Part shown: one piece after another, positions 50,935-60,814 of the stretch
How the letters are laid out: every line of letters begins with the position of its first letter
How positions within the stretch are numbered: position 1 is the first letter of the stretch
NCBI GenBank assembly: GCA_041660385.1
Contig: JBAZWJ010000004.1
Coordinates: 1 to 64,000 of the forward strand
From: DYJE01 sp041660385
GTDB taxonomy: Bacteria > Desulfobacterota > Desulfobacteria > Desulfobacterales > Desulfolunaceae
Length of the DNA stretch: 64,000 bases
Direction of reading: 5' to 3'
Program-made: the position numbers and the translations under genes
The notes under the pieces: generated by a model
What the model was told of the DNA's origin: nothing
Database searches by the model: none
The model's input: only the letters and a program-made list of their open reading frames with translations

Positions 50935-52749
50935 ATGGCGCAGGAAATTGCTGACAGGAGAGATATCGATTTTGTGATCTGGGAACAGCTCGACGGTGAG
51001 AAGTATCTCAAAAACCCCGTGTTTGACGGATTCACCAAAAAATCATGCACTATGATCATCAACGAGGCAAGAAGCCTCGCGATCAAGGAAATGCTGCCCA
51101 CGCTTCAGGAAGGAGACAAAGTGGGTGTTCATTTTAATAACGGTGAGGTCACGGTTCCCGAGTGCTTCAAACGGCCCCATGGCCTTCTTCTTGATGGCGA
51201 ATGGGGTTGTCTGATGGTGGATCAGAATATGGGCGGCCAGGGCGCGCCTCCTTTTGTTGCCTGTGCAGCGTCCGAATATTTCATGGGTGCGAGCTGGGCA
51301 TTATATACCTACGCAGCCATGGGCGGTAGCACCGCCGGAATGATCCAGAACTACGGAACCCAGGAACTGATCGACACCTATGTGAAGAAAGTCGTGTCCG
51401 GTAAATGGGGCGGAACCATGCTCCTCACCGAAGCGGCAGCCGGAACGGACGTGGGCGCCCTTGAAACCAGAGCTGTGAAAAATCCTGACGGCACATACTC
51501 ACTCACGGGCAACAAGATCTTCATCACCAACGGCGAGCACGGCCTGTGCGAAAACATCATTCATCCTGTTCTTGCCCGTATTGAAGGCCATGAAGCAGGA
51601 ACCAAAGGTATTTCCATCTTCATCGTTCCCAAGTTCCTGGTGAACAAGGACGGCAGTCTTGGCGAACGAAACGATATCATCTGCACCGGGGTGGAAGAAA
51701 AACACGGCATCCACGGAAGCGCCACATGCAGCATGTCTCTGGGCAGCAAAGGGAAATGTATCGGCTACCTGCTGGGCGAAGAGAAAAAGGGCATGAAAAT
51801 CATGTTCAACATGATGAATGAAGCCCGTATGGCCACCGGTCTTCAGGGCCTTGCCTACGGTTCGTCCGCCTATCTTCTGGCGGTGAACTACGCCCGGCAG
51901 AGAATCCAGGGCAAGGATATTGAACAGTTCTTTGATACAAATGCTCCAGGCGTACCCATCATCAAACATCCGGATGTGCGTCGAAACCTGTTGTGGATGA
52001 AATCCCTGGTGGACGGCATGCGAAGTTTCTTCTACTACATGACCATTGTGGGCATCCGGGCCCATGCTTCCGAAGATGAAAAAGAACGGGAAAAATACGC
52101 CGGGATTTTTGAACTGTTAACCCCCATCATCAAAGAATATCTGGCCGTGAAAGGTCACGATGTCTGCATCCAGGCCATGCAGGTTTACGGTGGCGCCGGT
52201 TACACCCAGGATTATCCGGTGGAACAGTACGCCCGCGACTGTAAAATCGCCTCGATCTACGAAGGGTGCAGCGGAGTCCAGGCATTGGACCTTATGGCCC
52301 GCAAACTTCCCATGAAAAAAGGCATGGTGTTCATGGAATTCATGGGGGAAATCGGCCAGACTATCGCAGCGGCCAAACAGATCCCCGTACTCCAAGAGCT
52401 GGCGGAACGTCTTGAAAAAGGCATGGGCGCCATGGGTGATGCCGCCATGCATCTGGGCGGAATTGCCATGGGCGGCAAGATCAAACCGGCTCTGGCCCAT
52501 TCCCTTCCGTTTCTCCATTCCATGGGCGATGTGATTATGGCGTGGATGCTGTTGTGGCGAGCCTGCGTGGCCATTCCCAAAATGGAAGGCGCATCCAAAA
52601 AAGACCAGGCGTTCTATGAAGGTCAGGTGAAGAGCGCAGAGTTCTACATCAAAACCACTTTCCATGAAACCGTGGCCCGTTTCAAGTCTATCAAAGAAAC
52701 ATGCGATGCCGCCATCACCATCTCCGATGACGCCTTTGGCGGGTTGTGA
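50935..52749 (+). CDS. Acyl-CoA dehydrogenase, large (about 600-residue) type
   Basis: A 604-residue acyl-CoA dehydrogenase with an N-terminal extension and a C-terminal helical domain (about 470-604) as in DmdC/FadE5-like enzymes. Marks: VDQNMGGQGAPP, LLTEAAAGTDVGALET (near 166) for FAD, TGNKIFITNGEH, EKHGIHGS, MQVYGGAGYTQDYPVEQYARDCKIASIYEG (near 405) with the catalytic Glu in IYEG. It catalyses the first step of beta-oxidation and should donate electrons to ETF, which is not in this window. Starts 208 bases after the AidB-like gene, probably with its own promoter or shared control, and ends at a terminator. Confidence 0.95.
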   Translation: MAQEIADRRDIDFVIWEQLDGEKYLKNPVFDGFTKKSCTMIINEARSLAIKEMLPTLQEGDKVGVHFNNGEVTVPECFKRPHGLLLDGEWGCLMVDQNMGGQGAPPFVACAASEYFMGASWALYTYAAMGGSTAGMIQNYGTQELIDTYVKKVVSGKWGGTMLLTEAAAGTDVGALETRAVKNPDGTYSLTGNKIFITNGEHGLCENIIHPVLARIEGHEAGTKGISIFIVPKFLVNKDGSLGERNDIICTGVEEKHGIHGSATCSMSLGSKGKCIGYLLGEEKKGMKIMFNMMNEARMATGLQGLAYGSSAYLLAVNYARQRIQGKDIEQFFDTNAPGVPIIKHPDVRRNLLWMKSLVDGMRSFFYYMTIVGIRAHASEDEKEREKYAGIFELLTPIIKEYLAVKGHDVCIQAMQVYGGAGYTQDYPVEQYARDCKIASIYEGCSGVQALDLMARKLPMKKGMVFMEFMGEIGQTIAAAKQIPVLQELAERLEKGMGAMGDAAMHLGGIAMGGKIKPALAHSLPFLHSMGDVIMAWMLLWRACVAIPKMEGASKKDQAFYEGQVKSAEFYIKTTFHETVARFKSIKETCDAAITISDDAFGGL

Positions 52750-53230
52750 TGACGGTATAAAAAGGATTTTCCTTGTTGCAATGTGAGGTTGGACAAGGTG
52801 GCAGGCGGGAAGGGTTTTTGAGCCTTTTTCGCCTGTTTTTTTGTGTTTGTTACGTGGCGGTCTGTTTTCCCTGCCATGGCTGATGAATCATGATGTGGGA
52901 ATTGTCTTTGAAAATTACTCAAGAGACAACTTTATAGTCATCACAGCGTTGTAATGAATATTACTCTATACTTTTTTAGGATCAAAGAGCCTTTAGAGAA
53001 TCTTGCCGTCCGTGAAAAAATGTTTTTAGATGAGAATTTATTTAAGCAATTTCCTCCTTTAACCGATACGTTTAAAACTTAGTTATCTGAATAACCGCTT
53101 AATCGGTTCCCCCATCGTGGTCTGAATTGGAAAAGACGGTAACCAGCCAATGGAATGGCTTGCTGGTGGAGGATTTGAATGCCCTTAATACGAAGCAAAA
53201 TTATTAAAATGATAAATATGGAGAACTGAA
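52750..53230. other. 481-base spacer before the chemoreceptor
   Basis: No gene. Holds the terminator at 52802-52842 and, at 53062-53104, a seven-base inverted pair AACCGAT/ATCGGTT. No riboswitch pattern that I know. GGAGAACTGAA precedes the chemoreceptor ATG. Confidence 0.5.
52802..52842 (+). terminator. Rho-independent terminator after the acyl-CoA dehydrogenase
   Basis: CAGGCG-GGAAGGG pairs with CCTTTTT-CGCCTG (with G-T pairs) around TTTTTGAG, then TTTTTTT. Confidence 0.85.
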
Positions 53231-55201
53231 ATGAAAAAAAGGTTCACGCGGAATGTCGGGTTGAAAAGAAAGTTGTTATTGCCTTTGCTGCTGACCGTTC
53301 TGGCCGGAATGATAGTCGTTGTGGCTACTTCATATTATAAAATAAAAGAAAGTATTCAGGGGCTTGCGATATTGCAGCTTGAAGCGATCATAGCATCCAC
53401 ATCGTCATCTATCTCCGAATATGTGGTTACAAACAAGAGGCTCAACCTGGCTTGGAGCCAGAATAATTTTGTCAGGGAAGCGATAGAAGGGGAAGAAGGT
53501 AAATCGGCCAAAGCCACGGAAAGGCTTAAAACGCTGATCGCCCAATTCCCTGCACTTGACAATATATTCATAACAGACGCGGCAGGTCTTATGATCAGCG
53601 CATCCACAGAAGAATCCATAGGCAAGGTCAATGTTTCGGGCAGAGACTATTTCAAACAAATCATGGCAACCGGCGAGCAGGTTTTGTCCGATGAGGTGAT
53701 CAGCAAATCCACTGGCAAACCGATATTCGTTGTGGCAAGCCCTGTCAAAAAAGACGGTGATATAATCGGGGTTTTTGGAATTTCCGTACAGCTCAAATCC
53801 ATGGCCGAAAAGATCACAGATACTGTAAAAGTGGGTAATAGCGGATACGCATTTGCCCTTAATAAACACGGTGAAAACATCGCCTATCCCGACAAATCAC
53901 AACTTTTCAAGATCAACGCCAAAACCTTTCCCACAATCCAGGCTATCATGGACAAAAAAAACGGTTATCTGTTCCACACATTCAAGGGAATTGAAAAAAT
54001 ATATGTATTCAAGGAAGAAAAGGAGAAGGGCTGGATCGCTGTCGTGACTGCACCTTCTGATGAAGTTTTTGAGGCCGCTTCAAAGATAAGAAACAGTATG
54101 ATTTTGTACAGTTTTATAACACTCATGTCTCTTTGGCTCATCATAAGAACCCAAACAGAACGAATTGTCATGAAACCCATCAAAAGACTCAATGAAAGAA
54201 TGAAAGATATCGCCATGGGCGAAGCTGATCTTACCATAAGAATCTCTGATCTTTCGAACGATGAAGTCGGTGAGCTTGGCAGACTGTTCAACACCTTTGT
54301 TGAAAAGTTGCATACACTCATTTCTGAAATGGCGGAAAAATCAAATGGTCTTGCAAGCTCAGCCGGAAGTCTGGCTGAGATATCATCATCCATGACATCC
54401 CAGTCGGAGGTGATGCAGAAGAAAACAATCCTGACTGCTGAAAACGCCAAAGAAATGAATGCAAACATGCAGGCTGTTGCCACTGCCATGGAGCAGTCGT
54501 CCGCAAATACAGGGATGATCGCTGCGGCTGCCGAGGAAATGAACGCAACAATAACTGAAATTGCCAGGAATACCGGAAAAGCCAGAGCCATATCGGATGA
54601 GGCAGAAACAAAGGCTGAGAAAGTCACCGGAATTGTGTCGAATCTTGAAAAGTCAGCCATGGATATCGGTAAAGTCACAGAAGTCATTTCGGAGATTTCT
54701 GAACAGACGAATCTTCTTGCCTTGAATGCTACCATAGAGGCAGCAAGGGCCGGTGAAGCCGGAAAAGGGTTCGCGGTTGTCGCAAATGAAATCAAGGAAC
54801 TCGCGAGACAGACAGCGGATGCCACAGATGAAATCACTCAGAAAATAAAGGCAATACAGGGCGCTACATCCCAGGCCTCAAGTGAAATGAATGAAATTAC
54901 AAAGGTGATTGTGGATGTCAACTCAATCGTATCGGGAATTGCTGCGGCCGTTGAAGAACAGTCCGCCACCACAAAGGAAATTGCATCAAATGTGGCGGAA
55001 GTGGCAAAAGGGATTGATGAGACTTCACATAAATCGGCTGTTGCAAGCGAAATATCCTCCGGAATCACGGATCTTATGAAAGAGATGACACAGGAGACGG
55101 CGGCTATGGCGGAAAGCAGCAATGACGTTTCAAAGAGTTCGGTGAGTTTCTCTGATGTGGCTGGGGCACTCAGAACTGTTGTAAAAGCGTTTAAAATATA
55201 A
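53231..55201 (+). CDS. Methyl-accepting chemotaxis protein with Cache-type sensor
   Basis: A 656-residue chemoreceptor. TM1 (about 17-33), periplasmic double-Cache-like domain (about 45-285, with DNIFITDAAGLMISAS, VSGRDYFKQIMATGEQV and VASPVKKDGDIIGVFGI), TM2 (about 287-305), HAMP (about 310-362), and a long cytoplasmic signalling rod with the tip EQTNLLALNATIEAARAGEAGKGF (near 500). It signals to CheA/CheW, absent here. The VSGRDYF motif is common in dCache domains for amino-acid or small organic ligands. A single gene ended by a perfect hairpin. Confidence 0.95.
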   Translation: MKKRFTRNVGLKRKLLLPLLLTVLAGMIVVVATSYYKIKESIQGLAILQLEAIIASTSSSISEYVVTNKRLNLAWSQNNFVREAIEGEEGKSAKATERLKTLIAQFPALDNIFITDAAGLMISASTEESIGKVNVSGRDYFKQIMATGEQVLSDEVISKSTGKPIFVVASPVKKDGDIIGVFGISVQLKSMAEKITDTVKVGNSGYAFALNKHGENIAYPDKSQLFKINAKTFPTIQAIMDKKNGYLFHTFKGIEKIYVFKEEKEKGWIAVVTAPSDEVFEAASKIRNSMILYSFITLMSLWLIIRTQTERIVMKPIKRLNERMKDIAMGEADLTIRISDLSNDEVGELGRLFNTFVEKLHTLISEMAEKSNGLASSAGSLAEISSSMTSQSEVMQKKTILTAENAKEMNANMQAVATAMEQSSANTGMIAAAAEEMNATITEIARNTGKARAISDEAETKAEKVTGIVSNLEKSAMDIGKVTEVISEISEQTNLLALNATIEAARAGEAGKGFAVVANEIKELARQTADATDEITQKIKAIQGATSQASSEMNEITKVIVDVNSIVSGIAAAVEEQSATTKEIASNVAEVAKGIDETSHKSAVASEISSGITDLMKEMTQETAAMAESSNDVSKSSVSFSDVAGALRTVVKAFKI

Positions 55202-55229
55202 ACACCACGGGGTGGTGAGTTCATTTGAA

Positions 55230-55267
55230 AAAAGAAAGCCTGCGGAGAACATCCGCAGGCTTTCTTT
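55230..55267. terminator. Bidirectional terminator between convergent genes
   Basis: AAAGAAAGCCTGCGG and its complement form a perfect 15-base stem around AGAACAT. Serves the chemoreceptor on plus and the hydrolase on minus. Confidence 0.9.
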
Positions 55268-55269
55268 GT

Positions 55270-57060
55270 TTAATTGGAGAAAGGAACGCTCAACATCGCA
55301 TCAGAGTTGTAAGTGAATGTCAGTTTATATTCAGTGTCAGGTGCTTTTCCGTAGTTCAAATCTTCGGTGTCGATGGCCAGGGCCAGACGTTCGCCTTTTT
55401 TAATGGTGGCGCAGGTGGTGATGAAGTTGAACTCGTTGGTGTATTTCTGGCCTGCCTTGGCATTGGGCATGAATTTACCGTTGCCGAGGATGGTTAAGGG
55501 CGCATGGGAAATTAGTGTTCCGTTTCCGTAGGCGTCAAGGGTGTAGAGATGGGCAATCAGCTGAAACGATGAGGTCGAAGGTGTAACGTTCAGTTTCAAA
55601 TGGGGTGTGCCCATGATCAGACGGTCTTTCGTAAATGATTCAGATGTAAAGACGATGGACTCCTTTCTGTTGGTTAGAGCGAACGGGGTGATCACATGGA
55701 GAAAGTTGGTATGGGCCTCCAGAAGTGAACTGATCGCCGGGATACCTGTGGTGATCCCTGAATTCGAGCCGGTCTGGATGGTGTTGGTCTCAGATGTGGT
55801 GAGGGGACTTGCACCCAGTTTGCCATAGAGCCTGCCAGCTGACCGGACACCCAGATAATATCGGTCGGGTGTGATGGTGTTCACGTTGTCGGCGGTGTCA
55901 TAAAGTCCATCCAGGTAGCCCATGTTCAGGTCTTTGAGGTACACATGGTCTGTATAGTAACGTTCGCCGTTGTCCTTGTTGCAGATACTCATGGGTTTGA
56001 GATCCATGATGCCCGTTTTAATGCCTTTCAAATGTTCATCCATCCAGGCGTGAGCTTTTCTCCACACCACGTTTTCCATGCCGATGATGCCTGCTCCTTC
56101 AGCTGAAGCGTGGATACCCCGGTTGATATCCATACGTTTTTTTGGAGTTTTCAAGCCATAGAACAAATTCATTGTGGCATTGGGCGGAAACATTTCATCC
56201 TGTAGATTAGAACTGATGCAGATGGCAATGTCTCTGGGTTTTCCGTCGTCGGTGTAATTCAGTTCATCAAGGTAGGCGATGGGTGACCGGTCCATGGCCC
56301 AGTTGATCACGTAGTTGTAATAGGATTCATGATCATGGCTGAACAGCATCTCGGAGAGTTCACGTACGCTGGGATCCAGGTTGCCGATAATGTCACCTGC
56401 TTCGAGGAGGACAAGCCAGTGCCAGACATCTTTGGTGGTCTGATTCAGGTAAAGGGCGCTTCCAAGATCACCCCAAGGCACCATACACATGGAGGCTTTG
56501 ACCCTCTGGTCGAATGCCGCGCCAAGGAGGGAAAAACCTCCGCCGTATGAAATTCCGCACATTCCAACTTTGGCTTTGGAATCGTCTGTAATCTGGCCCG
56601 CACTGTTTTTTACAACACCGTCAACAGGATAATTGGCTATGGCGTAGCTGATGATGGTCTGAATATCTTTCATGTCATCAGGGCCACCCACGTTAACAAG
56701 GCCGGTTGAAATACCCCAGCCTCTGGGGCTGTATTCAAGAACAATGTAGCCTTTTTCACAGAATTTCGCGCCCTGAAGGTAATACTCATGTTCTTCGCAG
56801 AGCCAGCTGCTGGGCATGATGATCACCGGAAAGCGTTCGGCAGGGTTTGTTGTTTTAGGAACGAACACATTGGCCGCAAGAATAACGCTGTCGTGGGCCG
56901 TGATTTTCACATCATCACGCCAGGATATCTCGTAAGCGGCTTCGGCGGCTTTGAAGACAGGTTCGTCAGGCCTTACTCCCATGGCAAAGGTCTGTGATGT
57001 GCAGAAAATCATCAATAATAAAGAAATAAATCCGGGCAGAACACCGTAACGCTTGATCAT
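55270..57060 (-). CDS. Secreted S15/CocE family hydrolase
   Basis: A 596-residue alpha/beta-hydrolase from the ATG at 57060 (AAGGAGAG upstream). A signal peptide (about 1-27, ending QTFAMG) sends it to the periplasm. Catalytic triad: Ser in GMCGISYGG (GxSYxG, near 195), Asp in SSNLQDEMFPP and His in GIHASAEG. The C-terminal jelly-roll domain (about 430-596, PDTEYKLTFTYNSDA) is typical of X-Pro dipeptidyl-peptidase/CocE enzymes. Substrates in the family range from proline dipeptides to esters and antibiotics; none can be chosen here. Confidence 0.9.
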   Translation of the reverse strand: MIKRYGVLPGFISLLLMIFCTSQTFAMGVRPDEPVFKAAEAAYEISWRDDVKITAHDSVILAANVFVPKTTNPAERFPVIIMPSSWLCEEHEYYLQGAKFCEKGYIVLEYSPRGWGISTGLVNVGGPDDMKDIQTIISYAIANYPVDGVVKNSAGQITDDSKAKVGMCGISYGGGFSLLGAAFDQRVKASMCMVPWGDLGSALYLNQTTKDVWHWLVLLEAGDIIGNLDPSVRELSEMLFSHDHESYYNYVINWAMDRSPIAYLDELNYTDDGKPRDIAICISSNLQDEMFPPNATMNLFYGLKTPKKRMDINRGIHASAEGAGIIGMENVVWRKAHAWMDEHLKGIKTGIMDLKPMSICNKDNGERYYTDHVYLKDLNMGYLDGLYDTADNVNTITPDRYYLGVRSAGRLYGKLGASPLTTSETNTIQTGSNSGITTGIPAISSLLEAHTNFLHVITPFALTNRKESIVFTSESFTKDRLIMGTPHLKLNVTPSTSSFQLIAHLYTLDAYGNGTLISHAPLTILGNGKFMPNAKAGQKYTNEFNFITTCATIKKGERLALAIDTEDLNYGKAPDTEYKLTFTYNSDAMLSVPFSN

Positions 57061-57340
57061 GACACTCTCCTTGGTTTTTGGTTGATAACTATCTGATAAG
57101 ACAAGATATGGGCACATCTTGTCAATGCAGGCAGATCACTCATAGAACCGGCATGGGATACATGGCCAGGAACTGTATTCGGTTTGAATAAATGATTTGT
57201 GTTATTGGGTATTACAAGTGTTCAAAACTTAGTATGAAGATTCAATGTTGTCAACACTGTTATTTATACGAATAGTAAAATAATGTAAGAAAGTGTTCGA
57301 TAATAGCGAAAAAAGCGTGTTGTGTAGGGTTTGAAGAGAT

Positions 57341-57379
57341 AAAAAAAATCAGGGATTCTTTAGATCAAAGAACCCCTGA
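57341..57379 (-). terminator. Terminator after the HU gene
   Basis: TCAGGGATTCTTT and AAAGAACCCCTGA form a stem with one mismatch around AGATC. Read on the minus strand it is followed by eight T. It lies 75 bases beyond the HU stop. The rest of 57061-57453 shows nothing else. Confidence 0.85.
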
Positions 57380-57453
57380 ATTCGAATTGAATCGTCATGC
57401 CGTTGGAAGCCGAAAGGTACAATAAACGTTTCCCATGGTAGTGGGTTACTTGA

Positions 57454-57726
57454 TCAGACTGCTTCCTTGAGATTTTTGCCGGGTTTGAATTTGACGACGT
57501 TGCAGGCTTTGATTTTCATGGTTTCCCCTGTCTGGGGATTTCTTCCTGATCTGGCTTTCCGTTTAACTTTGGTGAATGTCCCGAAACCGACCAAAGTCAC
57601 TTTACCATCTTTTTTCTTCAACGTCTTAATGACAGAATCCATGAAAGAGTCCAGGGTTTTTGCTGCTGTCAATTTTGTGATTCCTGCATCCTGCGCCATT
57701 TTTTCAACCAGTTCGGCTTTGGTCAT
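57454..57726 (-). CDS. HU-family nucleoid DNA-binding protein
   Basis: A 90-residue HU/IHF-type protein (start at the ATG at 57726, AAGGGGGA upstream; the frame to 57813 is an artefact). MTKAELVEKMAQDAG, LVGFGTFTKVKRKARSGRNPQTGE with the DNA-arm Pro and Arg (RNPQTG near 60-65) and FKPGKNLKEAV are classic. It bends DNA as a homodimer or heterodimer. Monocistronic, with a possible promoter at 57842-57871. Confidence 0.97.
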   Translation of the reverse strand: MTKAELVEKMAQDAGITKLTAAKTLDSFMDSVIKTLKKKDGKVTLVGFGTFTKVKRKARSGRNPQTGETMKIKACNVVKFKPGKNLKEAV

Positions 57727-58246
57727 GAAAGGTCCCCCTTTGTTTTTTTGGCTTCCATCCAGAATGGTCTTAAAAAGGATCTCTCGCCACGAGAGGATTT
57801 CCGGGATGGTCACCGGTTAAATGATTGGCAGATGCCTTTATCTGTAACAGTATTGACAACTGTCTGTCAATAAAAATGTATGAACACAGGGGTTTAGCGG
57901 AATGTGATTCGATGGGCCCCTATCTGTTGAGGTTTGATGACCTTATGTATCATGATATGGTGCCCGGGTGCTTCGTTCCTGAGTGAAATCCTGTGATTTG
58001 TCTTTCTTGCCAGGCAATGGGGAGGTTGTGTGCTTATCATGTCCAGTGTAATAAGGACTTTAAACGTGTCACTTTCACATAGTCCTCTCAAGTCTTTTTA
58101 CGAGCTTATCAAAAGTGGTTGCAACAGGTTTTTGGGTTGGACAAGCCTCTTGTTACAGAGTATAAGAAATGGGTCGTAAAACCTTAATGTTACGGCGAAG
58201 GCTTATAAATTGGACATGAAAATGACCATCGTGCAAGGGTGAAAAT
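57727..58246. other. 520-base divergent spacer HU / dynamin-like gene
   Basis: No gene seen. The HU-side promoter is at 57842-57871. The dynamin-side part (57890-58246) has no clear promoter; a CAAGGGTGAAA ribosome site lies before the ATG at 58247. Confidence 0.5.
57842..57871 (-). promoter_or_regulatory. Probable promoter and palindrome for the HU gene
   Basis: On the minus strand TTGACA (complement of 57865-57870) is followed after 17 bases by TTACAG. The -35 lies inside a perfect seven-base inverted repeat ATTGACA-N6-TGTCAAT (57852-57871), a likely operator. Confidence 0.45.
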
Positions 58247-60502
58247 ATGAATACCTATGATGAATTGAAATCGAACCTGTTGAGTGTTGGTGAAATTTTT
58301 CTTGAACTTCTCGGAAAAGCTGGGGCTTTGTCCGGTGTTTCCGGTCAAGTGTTCGGTAACTGGAAGAACACGGTGACGGGAATAAGCAGGCAGATCACGG
58401 AAGATCTGGTGCGGGTAGCTGTTGTGGGCCCCATCAAATCCGGGAAAAGCACGTTTGTGAACTCCCTTTTCCGGGATGATTTTTTAAAAAGAGGTGCGGG
58501 AGTCATCACCTCCATCGTAACCCGCATCCGCTGCGGTCAGGATCTCAAAGCCACCCTGTGCTTCAAATCCTGGGACGAAGTGAACCGGGATATCGAACAG
58601 GGATTGTCGTTTTTTCCCTCATGGAAACCGGAAGTAGAGGATTTCCGCTTTGACCTGAGAAAAGAAAGTCACAGGGAGATGCTGACTAAAACTCTGGAAT
58701 CTTTGACAACGGATCAGTTGATCACCAACGACACCCGGAACATCACCAGCGTTCTTCTGACTTCCTATCTTGCCGGTTATGACCGGGTGAAAGACATCAT
58801 CTGCCCGGATGAAACGGTGAAACACTACGACAACGAATCGTTTCCCGAACATCGCCTTTTTGCCGGTGATGAAATTCTGGCCGTCTATATTAAGGATATC
58901 CAGCTCGAAATCAAATCACGAGTTCTGGACGGTTCCATTGAAATCGCAGACTGTCAGGGCAGTGATTCGCCCAACCCCCTTCATCTGGCCATGATTCAGG
59001 ATTATCTGGCCGTGACCCATTTCATCGTTTATGTGGTGAGCAGCCGAACCGGCCTCAGACAGGCTGATATCCGCTTCCTCTCCATGATCCGCGACATGGG
59101 GATCATGGGCAACATGCTGTTTGTGGTGAACTGCGATGTGTCGGAACATGAGTCTTTCGAGGATTTCAACCGGCTTCTCGGCAAAATCAGAAGTGAGATT
59201 TCTCTGATCATCCCCGACCCTGTGGTGTTCACGGTATCGGCGTTGTACCATCTGTTCAAGGCACGGAAGGAAGCCGAAAACGGAGCAGGTCTTCCGAAAA
59301 AGGACGAAACCCGCCTCCAGCAATGGGAAACGGAAACCGAGTTCACAACCTTGTCCATGGCGGAACGGGAACGTTTTGAAAACGTTCTTCACGACAAACT
59401 GACCCGTGAGCGTTACGCCCTGCTTCTGGGAAATCATGCGGAGCGCATGGCCCTTGTGGCTTCTGGCCTTTCACAATGGGCCGCTATGAACAGGGAGATC
59501 CTTTCAAAGGATTCCCACAGCGCCGAAGACATCATCCGCAAGATCGTGAAGAATCAGGAAAAGACGAGAAAAGTCAGCGACATGATCCGAAGTACACTGG
59601 ATGGTGCCGTTAAGAAAGTAACCGACGATATCCGCAGAGATGTTGACAGCTTTTTCGATGACCGTTCAGGCGATATTCTGGCCGGTATCGACCAGTTCAT
59701 CATGTCGTTCGAGCCATCCTACGACAATTATTATGAAAGCGGCGCGGTGGCCAGTCTCAACCAGAATCTTTACCTCGTGTACCAGGATTTCAAGACGGCC
59801 CTTGACGGTTTTATCACTGAGTCGGTGACCCCCAAACTGGTGGGATTCATTAAAAAACAAGAAGAAAAAATTCTCAGTGATCTGGACCAGATGACCCGTC
59901 CATACGCCAATATGGTTGAAAACGCCTTAAAAGATTATGGCCACGCCATGGGTGATTTCGGAATCGAGATGGTGATTCCGGATCGTGAAACCATGGGGGC
60001 TATCCCTGATCTGGAAACCCTGAAAAGCATGGTGAATCTGAAATACCAGCCTGCGGCCCAGATGATGAGCTATTCGGCCAGTGTCCGGGTGAAAGCCCTT
60101 TTGAAGTTCGGGGTTTACAATTTCATCAGCTATTTGAAAAAGGTCTTTAAAAAGAAAGCCATGGACAGGAAAAGTGATCAGGTTCAGGCTTTGAAAGACG
60201 GCTTGGTTACCTTAAAACGTGAAACCCTGAAAAATGTCCACTCCCATTTCATAAGCTACAGGGAAAACATCAAATTCCAGTATTTTTTTAAACTCACCGA
60301 CGCCGTGGCCAACGCCTTTTTTGATCTTCACACCGCCCGTTTTCAGGCTTATGTCACCGATCTTGAAACTCTTGCCACCCTTATCCGCGACAAGAAGCTG
60401 AACAAGGAAACGGTTCTTGAAGATCTGGCGAACCTGGAAAAGAAAGTGGGCGATGTTCAGGCTGATATTTCGGGGTTGAAGGAGAGAATTGCTGGGCTTT
60501 GA
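58247..60502 (+). CDS. Dynamin-like GTPase with altered G3/G4 motifs
   Basis: A 751-residue protein. The N-terminal GTPase has G1 GPIKSGKST (near 66-74), a G2 Thr in VITSIVTRI, a G3 reading ADCQGSDS (dynamins have DLPG) and a G4 reading VVNCDVSE instead of TKxD. The remainder is helical with coiled coils (about 430-560 and 680-751), like the stalk of bacterial dynamin-like proteins. No membrane helix; a basic, hydrophobic stretch near 610-660 (KFGVYNFISYLKKVFKKKAMDRK) may be a membrane paddle. Such proteins remodel or repair membranes; a few take part in stress or phage defence. The two small genes following it could be partners. Confidence 0.82.
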   Translation: MNTYDELKSNLLSVGEIFLELLGKAGALSGVSGQVFGNWKNTVTGISRQITEDLVRVAVVGPIKSGKSTFVNSLFRDDFLKRGAGVITSIVTRIRCGQDLKATLCFKSWDEVNRDIEQGLSFFPSWKPEVEDFRFDLRKESHREMLTKTLESLTTDQLITNDTRNITSVLLTSYLAGYDRVKDIICPDETVKHYDNESFPEHRLFAGDEILAVYIKDIQLEIKSRVLDGSIEIADCQGSDSPNPLHLAMIQDYLAVTHFIVYVVSSRTGLRQADIRFLSMIRDMGIMGNMLFVVNCDVSEHESFEDFNRLLGKIRSEISLIIPDPVVFTVSALYHLFKARKEAENGAGLPKKDETRLQQWETETEFTTLSMAERERFENVLHDKLTRERYALLLGNHAERMALVASGLSQWAAMNREILSKDSHSAEDIIRKIVKNQEKTRKVSDMIRSTLDGAVKKVTDDIRRDVDSFFDDRSGDILAGIDQFIMSFEPSYDNYYESGAVASLNQNLYLVYQDFKTALDGFITESVTPKLVGFIKKQEEKILSDLDQMTRPYANMVENALKDYGHAMGDFGIEMVIPDRETMGAIPDLETLKSMVNLKYQPAAQMMSYSASVRVKALLKFGVYNFISYLKKVFKKKAMDRKSDQVQALKDGLVTLKRETLKNVHSHFISYRENIKFQYFFKLTDAVANAFFDLHTARFQAYVTDLETLATLIRDKKLNKETVLEDLANLEKKVGDVQADISGLKERIAGL

Positions 60503-60577
60503 TTGAGGTTTGAACTCGACGGTGGAATTAAAATCATGCTGTTTTGATTATGAAAGTTTTAATCGTGGACCGCTTAT

Positions 60578-60811
60578 ATGAGCTTTGATATAATCAATGA
60601 AATCAGTGAAGTTGAAATAATTGCCACGGGTTCGGAAATCCGGGAGCTGGATCGTCTGAAAAAAATCTATGGGCATGGAACCTGGAGAAAAATGAAAGGT
60701 GTCGCTTATGTCAGACTTCCTTCTGGAAACGTAAAACTTGCCGAGCTGCATTGGTATGAATCTCATGGCATAGGCAAAAAGGAAATAAAACGGAAAAAAT
60801 ATCTGGAGTGA
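60578..60811 (+). CDS. Small protein A of a two-gene unit
   Basis: A 77-residue basic protein of unknown function: SEIRELDRLKKIYGHGTWRKMKGVAYVRLPSG then AELHWYESHGIGKKEIKRKKYLE. The folded-looking strands with a Trp-Arg-Lys-Met-Lys patch and the highly basic end suggest nucleic-acid contact. It is followed after three bases by gene B, and together they look like a small toxin-antitoxin-type or adaptor pair that I recall as frequent and uncharacterised in anaerobic bacteria; the recollection is not checked. Confidence 0.65.
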   Translation: MSFDIINEISEVEIIATGSEIRELDRLKKIYGHGTWRKMKGVAYVRLPSGNVKLAELHWYESHGIGKKEIKRKKYLE

Positions 60812-60814
60812 ATC

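Noticed and set aside
52843..53230. Cyclic-di-GMP or other riboswitch before the chemoreceptor
   Set aside because: Short inverted pairs exist, but the conserved core bases of known riboswitches are missing.
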